Below, one piece after another: positions 54,419 through 62,440 of a DNA stretch of 64,000 nucleotides. This DNA comes from Sphingobacterium athyrii. Lineage in GTDB: Bacteria > Bacteroidota > Bacteroidia > Sphingobacteriales > Sphingobacteriaceae. The number at the start of each line of letters is the position of its first letter. The first letter of the stretch is position 1. Under the pieces are notes generated by a model. It did no database searches, was not told the origin of the DNA, and worked only from the letters and a program-made list of their open reading frames with translations. Where the stretch lies: NCBI RefSeq assembly GCF_003071065.1, contig NZ_QCXX01000002.1, positions 558,001-622,000 on the forward strand, written 5' to 3'. The position numbers and the translations under genes were made by a program.

Positions 54419-54601
54419 GTGGTGTACTTTGCCGCGGAATTATTGGTGCACTTTGTGTCGGAATGGCAGTCTTTCTAGAGCAGTTTAAAAGACCGTCAAC
54501 TTATAATTAGGCTGCTAAAAAATTACACAAAAGTGGTGTATTTTGCAGCGGAATCACTGGTGTACTTTGGAGCGGAATGGTGGTGTAGTATAGTGCGGAA
54601 T
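54419..54601. mobile_element. IS21-family left end with five 22-bp repeats
   Basis: Five copies of a repeat close to GTGGTGTACTTTGCAGCGGAAT start at 54419, 54443, 54533, 54557 and 54580, in two closely spaced groups. This is the array of transposase-binding repeats at the end of IS21-type elements with terminal sequence of the GTGTACTTTG...GCGGAAT type. It lies just upstream of the IstA N-terminus at 54363. The stretch 54364-54668 has no other gene. Confidence 0.8.
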
Positions 54602-54668
54602 ATGCATTCTTAAATAGTTTTAAAGCTAAATTATATCCGACTCTATATTATAATCTTTTTTAAATAGC

Positions 54669-54851
54669 TTATTTAATTGATGTATCGTATGCAATATTCT
54701 CCCTTACAATAGGCAGGTCAGCTTCTGCCAAGTCATAGTCAAGCAATTGATCTATCGCTACCCATATTGCCTGTGCATGCTCGAGCGCTTTTACTTCTCC
54801 AGACTGTAGGCTGCATATAAAAGGGTAGAGCTGCAGAGAAGACCGCGGCAT
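54669..54851 (-). pseudogene. NUDIX C-terminal fragment 3
   Basis: The minus strand encodes LQLYPFICSLQSGEVKALEH and AQAIWVAIDQLLDYDLAEAD, closely matching the end of the NUDIX gene at 62046. The NUDIX box and N-terminal half are missing, and the joined upstream sequence is unrelated (TAAATATGCCGCGGT on the coding side). Confidence 0.75.
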
Positions 54852-54877
54852 ATTTTACTGATAGCATTAAATAAAAA

Positions 54878-55375
54878 TTAAGAGATTGCACGTGCCATGA
54901 ATATTTTTGATAAAATCTTGTGATACAGAAAGTATTTGCCTTGAAGCGGTTTGTTTTCAAATAAGTACAAATTAATCAGATCAAATTGAAATATACCCGA
55001 TTCACATTCACCAAATACACCTGTATCAATTTGGATAGGAATAATTATTTTCTCATTCTCTTTTCCTAGTGATTTCAGGTCCATATAAAGAGATTCAAAG
55101 TCTATATTGTCTCGTATTCTTTGGACTTCTGCTATAAATTGAGGGTATGCACTGTCTGAAAAACGAAGTGATTTTATTTTTCCAGATTGATCAAAGGAAA
55201 TGACCATCAGGGTCAATATAGGGATACATCTTTCCTGCAATTGAGCTGGATATTTGAAATTTCTAAGGAAAGAATTTTCAAACTTCTTGAAGTTATCTAT
55301 TTTTCCCTTGTCCTGAGCGTAAACACTGTTGACCATGGCAAATATGATGATCAGTATGAATTTGATTGCTTTCAT
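54878..55375 (-). CDS. Small secreted protein, TonB-C-like, paralogue 2
   Basis: The 165-residue protein has a signal peptide (ending NSVYAQ). The core ENSFLRNFKYPAQLQERCIP then LTLMVISFDQSGKIKSLRFS and AEVQRIRDNIDF follows the plan of the TonB C-terminal fold (an input strand, then x-DxxGKIxxhxhx, then a helix) but without a transmembrane anchor or proline-rich linker. It is a tandem paralogue of the next gene upstream. The function is unknown. Confidence 0.65.
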   Translation of the reverse strand: MKAIKFILIIIFAMVNSVYAQDKGKIDNFKKFENSFLRNFKYPAQLQERCIPILTLMVISFDQSGKIKSLRFSDSAYPQFIAEVQRIRDNIDFESLYMDLKSLGKENEKIIIPIQIDTGVFGECESGIFQFDLINLYLFENKPLQGKYFLYHKILSKIFMARAIS

Positions 55376-55393
55376 GATTTAATATTTTTTTGT

Positions 55394-55861
55394 TTACCAC
55401 CATAAGGACAATGGATGCGCAAAAATAAACTCTCCGAAAGCCTGTTTTCCTTTAAAATTATATAGATGTTGAGATATTTTAGTTGTAGGATCTGAAAATT
55501 TGGGAGATGCACTTTGCATTTTAATCTCGATGGGAATCATGATGGGGATATCGCGGTTCCCCAAGTTAAAATCATCATACATTGCATTAAAATCTAATTT
55601 ATCTTTGATCCTTAATACCTCTTTAATCATAAGCGGATGTGCACTATCAGAAAACTCTAAGTTGTATTGCTTTGCTTTGTGATCATACTGCACCTTTAAT
55701 GTAAAGAATGATGGGAGAGCAGCTTTCTCCAACTCCTTTGGATACCTTAAGTGATAAGCAAAACTTGATTGTAATTTTGACCTATGTATATTTGCGTCTT
55801 GGCTGTAAACGATACTTTTAGTCCACATGAGTATTACAGCAATCATTATTAACTTCTTCAT
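55394..55861 (-). CDS. Small secreted protein, TonB-C-like, paralogue 1
   Basis: The protein is 155 residues from the ATG at 55861, which opens the signal peptide KKLIMIAVILMWTKSIVYSQ; an earlier ATG at 55888 would place the signal internally. The mature sequence (SFAYHLRYPKELEKAALPSF, KVQYDHKAKQYNLEFSDSAH, MIKEVLRIKDKLDF) aligns well with the protein at 54878. The two genes are 18 bp apart and on the same strand. Confidence 0.65.
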   Translation of the reverse strand: MKKLIMIAVILMWTKSIVYSQDANIHRSKLQSSFAYHLRYPKELEKAALPSFFTLKVQYDHKAKQYNLEFSDSAHPLMIKEVLRIKDKLDFNAMYDDFNLGNRDIPIMIPIEIKMQSASPKFSDPTTKISQHLYNFKGKQAFGEFIFAHPLSLWW

Positions 55862-55889
55862 ATTTATTGATATTTGGAATTGCAACATG

Positions 55890-56175
55890 TTTTGTTTTGT
55901 GCATTACTGAAGCAGGGAAGCAGAATCAAACTAATGAAAAGATATATACATCCGAAGGATAGTTTTTTAATACCTACTTTTTTTTCCATGTAATGTGGGT
56001 GCCTTCACCTTGTGCTCACTCTCTTATGGCATAAAGTGAATGGAGTTATATGTGTTAATGACCAATTGTAGTAGTACAATTTAAAAAGAATATATCACAT
56101 CCCTGGTATTTTTCGATTGCAAATACCGACTTTTCGGTATCTTCCACATACCGCTTACATGCACCTTGTTTTACT
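55890..56175 (-). pseudogene. 5' end and promoter of the alpha/beta hydrolase, fragment
   Basis: This segment matches 33750-34040: it has the first ~30 codons of the hydrolase (signal peptide region), the start codon and about 170 bp upstream, with the shared TTAATGACCAATTG and ATCACATCCCTGGTA. The rest of the hydrolase is absent. The outer edge contains the dispersed motif GACTTTTCGGTATCTTCCAC (56129). Confidence 0.85.
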
Positions 56176-56583
56176 AAGACAGCCACTGCCACCGCCATAC
56201 TTTTGCTATACACATAAAAACAAAAGAATATGGCAAATCAATTTTTAGTGAAAGAGATTAAGAATTATTATTTGTGGCTATTTCTTTTGAAATATTGCTT
56301 TGATGTAAGAAAATTAAACGGATTTCGGGGGGGCGTATGGTAAATAAAGTAATATACATAATATAATTTCTGTGTCAATCTATTGAAACATGTTTAGAGA
56401 TAAAATAATTCTTTCTTTATTTTGTTTTTGATATATTTATTGTAATTAAAGTATCTGTGCAATAATTTGCTTGATTAAGCGGTGTTGTAGTTCTATGTGA
56501 GATCGATTTTTTATTAATAGCTCCTTAAGAGGGTTATTTTTTTTCCGTAGCCAATTATATTAACGACTCCTACATCTTTTAAT
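56176..56583. other. AT-rich intergenic region
   Basis: I see no gene in this 400-bp stretch. It holds a G7 run at about 56327 and several TTTATT-rich segments. It precedes the plus-strand run of small genes that begins at 56584, so it probably contains their promoter, but I cannot point to a confident -33/-7 pair. Confidence 0.4.
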
Positions 56584-56910
56584 ATGGGATTTAATCCGAA
56601 CTTAATTCAAACTATTGATGTTAAAATGTGTCCTGCAGATATTGACGCGTTACGTAATGACCTGGAAAATATATCAAAAACAAATAGGAAGTACGAATGC
56701 CAACGTAGCTGTAATATGGTGACCGATAAAAGTACGGGTGAACGGTTTATTGCACATTCCGCTATAGTGGATGGTACGAATAAATACATGCAAAAATCAG
56801 ACTATAGCATGCATGGAATAGCCACTTTTGAGGGATTTACTGACGGACATCTTCCTAGCGATTCAAACCTTTATTCTTACGAAATAGCATATTATAAATG
56901 TAATTTTTAA
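56584..56910 (+). CDS. Small protein of unknown family at the head of the TonB-C-like array
   Basis: The 108-residue protein has no signal peptide (MGFNPNLIQTIDVKMCPADI) and four cysteines (KMCPAD, YECQRSCNM, YKCNF). It follows a long AT-rich leader and is 14 bp before the first of four secreted proteins. Polymorphic-toxin C-termini often have this size and composition, but no motif supports it. Not recognised. Confidence 0.5.
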   Translation: MGFNPNLIQTIDVKMCPADIDALRNDLENISKTNRKYECQRSCNMVTDKSTGERFIAHSAIVDGTNKYMQKSDYSMHGIATFEGFTDGHLPSDSNLYSYEIAYYKCNF

Positions 56911-56924
56911 TAATTTAAAAAGAT

Positions 56925-57743
56925 ATGAAAAGGTTTATCATTATTACATTTTATGTTATCCTTTTTCAATATTGTTTTGCTCAATCTATAACAGATATAG
57001 GTAGAATATATATAAACCAAAAGAATGGCGAATACAATACATTTCTAAAAAAAGACACACAGGTAGATAGTGTCATCGTTGTATACAAGGACCGTCTCCC
57101 TATTTCTTTGCGTTTTTATTATTTAGATAGTGTAAAACGCTCTATTGAAGATTTTTATTACCTAGATTTTCCGGGCGATCGTTACTTATTGAACTTAGCC
57201 TTCGGGAAATTTAATATTCCTGAATGTCCAAGAATAGCCTTAATACTACCACCATATAAAAAGGAAATCCTAAAACAAAGAAAAGTGGATACCCGTGCGA
57301 CACTGTATCGTGACTCCGTTAAATATGAATCAATAATAACCGAAGCCGAAAAGGATCCTTCCTTTAGAGAGCCTACTATGGTAACATTTTCAGCGAATTA
57401 TTACCAAGGAAGTAAAAAATTACAACAGGACTTTAGCGCTTTTATGGAGACTTTGGGGAAAAGTAAAATACCTGAAAATGGCAGTGTATTTCTATTCCAG
57501 GGTCTTGTAAAAGAGGATGGGAGCCTGAGCAGTGTTAAAACGATTATTGGTGATAATAGTATCTATGAGAATCTATTAAAAAAGTGGTTAGTCAATTTAG
57601 GAAAACCGTGGAAGTCTGCTACACAAGGTGGTCGGCACGTGAAAAGTAATATGGATATTTTTGTAGAGGTAAAGGGAGAAGATGCGGAAATTTCTACATG
57701 TGGTTATCACAGACGTCCTAAATCATATAAGAAAATAAACTAA
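56925..57743 (+). CDS. Secreted protein, TonB-C-like, array member 1
   Basis: The 272-residue protein has a signal peptide (IIITFYVILFQYCFAQ). The N-terminal half is unique (DTQVDSVIVVYKDRLPISLR). The C-terminal ~110 residues show the TonB-C pattern: NGSVFLFQGLVKEDGSLSSV, then LKKWLVNLGKPWKSATQGGR and NMDIFVEVKG, close to the family's V-x-x-DG-x-L, x-x-x-P-W-x-P-x-x-x-x-G and hydrophobic final strand. It lacks the N-terminal membrane anchor and Pro-rich spacer of true TonB, so it is exported and not a transducer. Confidence 0.65.
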   Translation: MKRFIIITFYVILFQYCFAQSITDIGRIYINQKNGEYNTFLKKDTQVDSVIVVYKDRLPISLRFYYLDSVKRSIEDFYYLDFPGDRYLLNLAFGKFNIPECPRIALILPPYKKEILKQRKVDTRATLYRDSVKYESIITEAEKDPSFREPTMVTFSANYYQGSKKLQQDFSAFMETLGKSKIPENGSVFLFQGLVKEDGSLSSVKTIIGDNSIYENLLKKWLVNLGKPWKSATQGGRHVKSNMDIFVEVKGEDAEISTCGYHRRPKSYKKIN

Positions 57744-57757
57744 AACTCCGCTTATAT

Positions 57758-58576
57758 ATGAGATTGATTTGTTCTCTTCTGCTTGTTTTTATTTGTTTTG
57801 TTTCAGTTTTAGCTCAAAATAAAGTTGATTTTAGAAACAAACATATTAAGGATAGTCTGACTGAAATATTTGCAAAGTATAACGATGTTAAGCGTATGCA
57901 AATTGTTGTTAGAAATGATTTGGCTGAAGCAGTTTACCTTGACGGGCCGATTGATAATGATGTATTGAAAGGCTCGAAAAACAACACTTATTTCTCGCTT
58001 AAATATCTTGGCGATCTATTTTTTTTGAAAAAGCAATATCCTCTAATCGAGAAATTGACAAAAAATAAAGAATTGATGAATTCTATTGATCGGCAGGACA
58101 GAAATTTTATTTTAACCGTGGAGGCCCAGTCAATTTCTATAAAGCCTCCCTTTGACGGGTCAGTCTTTTGTGGATTTAGATATTCATCTCAGTTGGAATT
58201 TCAAAAAAAACTAAATGCTAATTATAAGGAAACAATAGTTCCATCTGGTGATTCTATTCTGATTCTTCAAGCTATTGTAAACAGAGATGGTAGCCTTGGG
58301 AAAAAAATGCTATTGCATGGAGATGAAGACGATAAATTATATAGCTATATATGTGATAATTATCAGGACTACAATCAAGAAAACAAAGCTAATCTAAATA
58401 CGAAGGGATTGTTTTTGCCATATCTCTCAGGAGGAACACCTTTTATCAGCATTATAGAGATCTTTGTGCGCTTAAATCCTGATAGGACATTTAGCGTCAG
58501 TGGAAGTGGTAGAGAAAGAAAGCTTCGAATTAAGGATTATAAAGAAGATCCGAACGATCCTCTGATGCTATTTTAA
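57758..58576 (+). CDS. Secreted protein, TonB-C-like, array member 2
   Basis: The 272-residue protein has a signal peptide (LLVFICFVSVLAQ). The C-terminal half has SILILQAIVNRDGSLGKKML, a DG-containing strand-turn, and ends IIEIFVRLNPDRTFSVSG and RKLRIKDYKEDPNDPLMLF. The last ~40 bp of homology recur as a remnant at 26456-26505. It lies 14 bp after array member 1 and is closely related to member 4. Confidence 0.65.
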   Translation: MRLICSLLLVFICFVSVLAQNKVDFRNKHIKDSLTEIFAKYNDVKRMQIVVRNDLAEAVYLDGPIDNDVLKGSKNNTYFSLKYLGDLFFLKKQYPLIEKLTKNKELMNSIDRQDRNFILTVEAQSISIKPPFDGSVFCGFRYSSQLEFQKKLNANYKETIVPSGDSILILQAIVNRDGSLGKKMLLHGDEDDKLYSYICDNYQDYNQENKANLNTKGLFLPYLSGGTPFISIIEIFVRLNPDRTFSVSGSGRERKLRIKDYKEDPNDPLMLF

Positions 58577-58654
58577 TGGTATTACAGAGCATTATAAAGT
58601 CTGAAAAGCAATTTTGGAGTAAACGGAGTCAATAAACCTAAAATTTAAATTAAT

Positions 58655-58938
58655 ATGAGAAGAGAACTTAAATTAGCTTTTGACGAGCTCGAAAAGGAAT
58701 TACTTGTGATACCTCCAGTGCTACAGGTGGAGCTATACATGCTGGTAAGATAGCGGCTGACGGAACTTATAGTGCAAAAGGTGGCGGTAGTGATTTCCCG
58801 TTAAGAACAGGGATGACAGAAAATGAGTTTTTTAAGCCTTGGGAACCTAAATATAATCCAATTACAGGCCAAATGGAGCAAATTGATTATAGACCACAAG
58901 ATCCGAACAATGTAGTGTATTATAAGAAAAATAATTAG
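58655..58938 (+). pseudogene. Frameshifted leader-like small ORF in the array
   Basis: An ATG at 58655 gives MRRELKLAFDELEKELLVIP, an amphipathic Glu/Leu-rich start like double-glycine leader peptides of Bacteroidota. It then leaves frame and the other frame reads CDTSSATGGAIHAGKIAADG and continues SAKGGGSDFPLRTGMTENEF to a stop at 58938. The 284-bp span is one base short of a whole reading frame. It could be a broken precursor, a fusion by deletion, or a sequencing error. It lies 8 bp before array member 3. Confidence 0.45.
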
Positions 58939-58946
58939 ATAAGCCT

Positions 58947-59801
58947 ATGTTTGATAAACTCATTTTCATTTTACTGCTTACTTTTTGTACAACCACGTTT
59001 GCGCAGAATGTAATAAAACCTCAAGAAGGGAAATATTTAAAATTAACTTTTCCAAACAAAAGCAACTTTGTTGACAGTCATATTTTGAGTATACATTATG
59101 GCTTTGATGCTGATACGATGTCTCAGGTCATTGTAAAACCTGTTGAGGATGAAACCTACATGAACCGCGAGTTTTTAAAAGGCAGCATGAAACAACGTTT
59201 CAAGTATTTTGACTTGAGTTTTGAAGGCGATCGCTTAGTTTTTAAGAATAACTACAGTAGTATTGAAGTTCCATTAATTCCAAGATTACAGTTTCTAGAT
59301 AAGCGAGGTAAGTTAAGTCCTGAATGTAGTTACAAGTTAATTTCGATTGGTGTATTTAAGGACAGTAGTGTATTTTTCTTTAGCGCAGACTCCCATCCAG
59401 AACCTATGTTTTGGGGGCAGCCCGCGAAATTCAAGGGAGAGTTAAGGTCGTTGGAAACTCAGATTTCACAAAAGTTGGCTGATCTTAATGTAAAAACAAA
59501 TCTTGATTCAATTATTGTTTTTCGGGCTACAGTAATAGCAGGAGAGTCTCGTAATCAGGATAAATTACAAATTGATGAATTAATTTATGGGGAAGAAACG
59601 TATTTCTCTGATATTGTACGCAAGGTTTTAAATGATACAAATAATAAATCCAGCATGCCAAGTTCTTCAAATTGGATCGCGGCAACTAATGCTAGCGCAA
59701 GGCCGCAAACAACACGTATCAAAATTTTTGCTTGGTTAAAACCTAATGGACAGGTCGAATTAAAACTTCCATCCAAATTGCAAAATTGGTCTGGAGATTA
59801 A
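58947..59801 (+). CDS. Secreted protein, TonB-C-like, array member 3
   Basis: The 284-residue protein has a signal peptide (IFILLLTFCTTTFAQ). The N-terminal half is beta-rich (YLKLTFPNKSNFVDSHILSI). The C-terminal third has LDSIIVFRATVIAGESRNQD and RIKIFAWLKPNGQVELKLPS, comparable in layout with members 1, 2 and 4 but more divergent. It is 11 bp before member 4, so the two are co-transcribed. Confidence 0.6.
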   Translation: MFDKLIFILLLTFCTTTFAQNVIKPQEGKYLKLTFPNKSNFVDSHILSIHYGFDADTMSQVIVKPVEDETYMNREFLKGSMKQRFKYFDLSFEGDRLVFKNNYSSIEVPLIPRLQFLDKRGKLSPECSYKLISIGVFKDSSVFFFSADSHPEPMFWGQPAKFKGELRSLETQISQKLADLNVKTNLDSIIVFRATVIAGESRNQDKLQIDELIYGEETYFSDIVRKVLNDTNNKSSMPSSSNWIAATNASARPQTTRIKIFAWLKPNGQVELKLPSKLQNWSGD

Positions 59802-59812
59802 GTTAAAAAAAG

Positions 59813-60649
59813 ATGAAACTTTTATTTTTGCTATTACTATTTTTTTGCTCTGTTATAGAAAACAGTTGTGCCCAATCCGCTTTTAAAGATTCTTCGGATG
59901 AGAAGAAGGTACAGGCAATTTTCAATACCTATAAAAATATTGATTCCTTAAATGTTGTGTTTTTTAATAATATTCCATCACTTCTTTATGTCGATGAACC
60001 ATTGGAGGCCGAATTAGCCGACACGGGAAATAAAAAGAAGCTAACAATATATTACCTGAATTTTGAGGGCGATCAATTTTGGCTAAGGAAAAAGTATAAT
60101 CTTCTAAACGAGTTTGTTTCTCAGAAGGACTTTATTTTTAAAGTTGAGCATCCGGGACAAGGTAAAGAGTTCAGAATATTGCTAACTCGCAAAGGCTCTA
60201 AAGTTGTTGATAGAGCCTACAGTTCTGCTTCCGGCCCAGGTGCAGTATTAAATTCTAAAAGGAAGCAAGACTTTATCAGGCTTTTAAATCAAAATTATAC
60301 AACTAAAAAGGTTCCGGCGGCAGATTCGATATTGATTATCCAGTTTGCCACGACACGGGATGGCACTTTGGGCCAATATGAAATTCTATATGGGCACAAG
60401 GGATCGTCGCTCTACAAAAATTTCTTAAAGACATATGCTGAATTTAATTCCACATTGCCCAAAGAAAGATATCCCGCTACCAAAGGACTTGTCCTACCAA
60501 AAATGCAAAATGGAGAAAGAGTTGGTCTGATTGATTTTTTTATCCGGCTTAATCCAGATCGAACATTTACTGTTTCGGCACAAGGAAACGATAGAGATCT
60601 AAAAATTAAGGATTTTAAAAACGATCCTGATAATCCACTTTTCTTATAG
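59813..60649 (+). CDS. Secreted protein, TonB-C-like, array member 4
   Basis: The 278-residue protein has a signal peptide (LLLLFFCSVIENSCAQ). It is clearly homologous with member 2: SILIIQFATTRDGTLGQYEI corresponds to the DG strand-turn, and LIDFFIRLNPDRTFTVSAQG then RDLKIKDFKNDPDNPLFL is the same C-terminus. The array therefore contains at least one recent paralogous pair. Periplasmic or surface location is inferred from the signal peptide. Confidence 0.65.
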   Translation: MKLLFLLLLFFCSVIENSCAQSAFKDSSDEKKVQAIFNTYKNIDSLNVVFFNNIPSLLYVDEPLEAELADTGNKKKLTIYYLNFEGDQFWLRKKYNLLNEFVSQKDFIFKVEHPGQGKEFRILLTRKGSKVVDRAYSSASGPGAVLNSKRKQDFIRLLNQNYTTKKVPAADSILIIQFATTRDGTLGQYEILYGHKGSSLYKNFLKTYAEFNSTLPKERYPATKGLVLPKMQNGERVGLIDFFIRLNPDRTFTVSAQGNDRDLKIKDFKNDPDNPLFL

Positions 60650-60689
60650 ATTATTGATAGGCGGTAAATAAGTAATGGACATAAAAGCA

Positions 60690-61261
60690 GGTTTTTTATG
60701 ATCAATTTGTTTTTTATAGATTATTACAGGCAAGATAATGGCGAGCTTACCACCTTCGAGAAAGAATTGACGTCTAGGGTGAGGATCGCAGGCAACCGAG
60801 ATTTTAATAAAGTTCTAAAACGAATGGTTAAAGGCTGGTAGCGAATTACTTTTACGGGTAATTTGGAGCAGAAAAAGTTGGTGGACTTTTATAAAATGGC
60901 ATCCAGATCCTGGGCCAGATGACGGAGGCAGTGTGATTGAAGCCGGCAGTATTAAACTTTAGGTGTTACTACCAATCAAGGAACGGAATATTTATTGAAA
61001 ATTTCTAATCAAAGTCAATTTTCAAGCTTTATGTCAAATTTAAATGACGCCACATATTTTAATAATTGGTCTAATAGCTATTTTAACAATGCGCAAAATT
61101 ATCAAACAATTAATGGGATGAGTGAGGTCAACGCTTATGAAAGATCATTTCTTGAAAGTATTCAGGGTAATGGAATGCAGCTATTTAAAAAGGATTTTTC
61201 AAATGGAAATTATAATCTTATCAAAGTGTCCAACGGAGTTATCATACCCGATCCATGTTAA
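60690..61261 (+). pseudogene. Degenerate open frames, possibly a toxin-like C-terminus
   Basis: Pieces of coding sequence in different frames follow one another: RQDNGELTTFEKELTSRVRI then RDFNKVLKRMVKGW and a stop, KWHPDPGPDDGGSVIEAGSI and a stop, then VTTNQGTEYLLKISNQSQFS continuing for ~90 residues to the Cys at 61258. The last frame begins with no ATG. The whole looks like one decayed gene; I cannot name its family. Confidence 0.4.
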
Positions 61262-61290
61262 ATTCAATAAAAAAGATAAAAAAAATAAAA

Positions 61291-61821
61291 ATGAAAAAAG
61301 GAGCAATTTTATTTATGATGATTTTAATCACAGGCTTTGGTTTCGCACAATCTAAAGATAATAGAAATGAATCAGGTAGGCACCTAAAGCCAGCTGGGTT
61401 AAACAAATTTTACGGTACTTGGAAGTATGAGGGGCAAGGTGATGTGTTTACCATAGTCTTAACAAAAGACGAATACTATAACAAAAATAGTGGTGATAAA
61501 TTGGATTTCGCAGTGGGTTACCATTCCTATAAAAGAGATGGTGTAATGATTGATGGTTATGATGCTGGTGGTAATAATACCATAACTACGGGTTCTTTTG
61601 ATAAAAAAGTAAATAATGAAAATATATTGTCTTTTCGATTTAGAGAAACTAAAAATCGCGTCAATGCTCGAGGAACCTTAACCTATGTGAAAGGGAACCC
61701 TGATAAACTAATCTTTAAACTTATATTAGCAGAAGGTGGGGGAATGATAAGTATAGATGGAAAAGGTAGCCAATATAAACTTCATGTTCCTAATAATATT
61801 GAGTTGAAAAGAGTTAAATAG
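61291..61821 (+). CDS. Secreted DUF6705-like protein
   Basis: The protein is 176 residues from the ATG at 61291, with a signal peptide (KKGAILFMMILITGFGFAQ). The mature domain has NKFYGTWKYEGQGDVFTIVL, DFAVGYHSYKRDGVMIDGYD and NTITTGSF, a pattern shared with DUF6705 proteins of Flavobacteria and Sphingobacteria. They are small beta-barrel-like secreted proteins without known function. The start is chosen for the signal peptide; an ATG 36 bp earlier adds only a Lys/Ile stretch. Confidence 0.75.
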   Translation: MKKGAILFMMILITGFGFAQSKDNRNESGRHLKPAGLNKFYGTWKYEGQGDVFTIVLTKDEYYNKNSGDKLDFAVGYHSYKRDGVMIDGYDAGGNNTITTGSFDKKVNNENILSFRFRETKNRVNARGTLTYVKGNPDKLIFKLILAEGGGMISIDGKGSQYKLHVPNNIELKRVK

Positions 61822-61999
61822 AAAAAAATAATATACAGTGCGCGAGTTTACGCTTAGGTAACTCTTTCATAAAATCAATGTTTTGAACAACATTTTCGAT
61901 AAAATGAACAATAGCTGTTTCAGATAACCTGCTTATCTTTATAGCTAGAAAACCACGCGTTGGTTTCAAGACTAATAGCATCGACCAAGTAGCCAAATT

Positions 62000-62036
62000 G
62001 CTTCCCTCTGCCGGTTAGGGGGAAGCTCTTTTTGTT
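62000..62036. terminator. Rho-independent terminator (repeat of 2721)
   Basis: GCTTCCCTCT pairs with AGGGGGAAGC around loop GCCGGTT and is followed by TCTTTTTGTTTT. It is the same element as at 2721-2758, with one wobble pair, including the upstream AGCCAAATT. It lies 180 bp after the DUF6705-like gene. Confidence 0.8.
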
Positions 62037-62045
62037 TTAGCGCTT

Positions 62046-62438
62046 TTATGTACGCAGATAGCTGCTATTATTATTTGATGTAGCGTAAGCGATATACTCG
62101 TTTACAATAGGCAGGTCAGCTTCTGCCCAGTCATAGTCAAGCAATTGATCTATCGCTACCCATATTGCCTGGGCATGCTCCAGCGCTTTTACTTCTCCAG
62201 ATTGTAGGCTGCAGACAAAAGGGTAGAGCTGCAGCGAAAAGTCAGCATAGTGATGCTCGACCATCGTGAGCGCTTTGCGTATGGTGATATCAATATTGAT
62301 CTCCTCTTTGATTTCTCTGTGTAGGCAGTCCTTCTTTAGATTCTCCGGTTTCGATCTTCCCACCCGGGAATTCCCATTTCAATGGCAGTTTCATCGAGGC
62401 AGACCGTTGGCAGATCAGTATTTTATTGGCGTGCTCTG
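62046..62438 (-). pseudogene. NUDIX hydrolase (MutT-like), copy 4, frameshifted and 5'-truncated
   Basis: The most complete of four copies. The minus strand reads SEHANKILICQRSASMKLPL, then KWEFPGGKIETGES, and after one extra G in GAAGGACTG continues KDCLHREIKEEINIDITIRK. Together they form the NUDIX box G-x5-E-x7-R-E-x2-E-E. The C-terminus LYPFVCSLQSGEVKALEHAQ and AIWVAIDQLLDYD is intact. The first ~10 residues are cut off at 62438. Functional MutT-like enzymes hydrolyse oxidised nucleotides. Confidence 0.85.
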
Positions 62439-62440
62439 AA

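Noticed and set aside
58655..58753. A 32-residue complete peptide gene
   Set aside because: The frame ends at an early stop, while coding character continues in another frame to 58938; treated as one frameshifted ORF.
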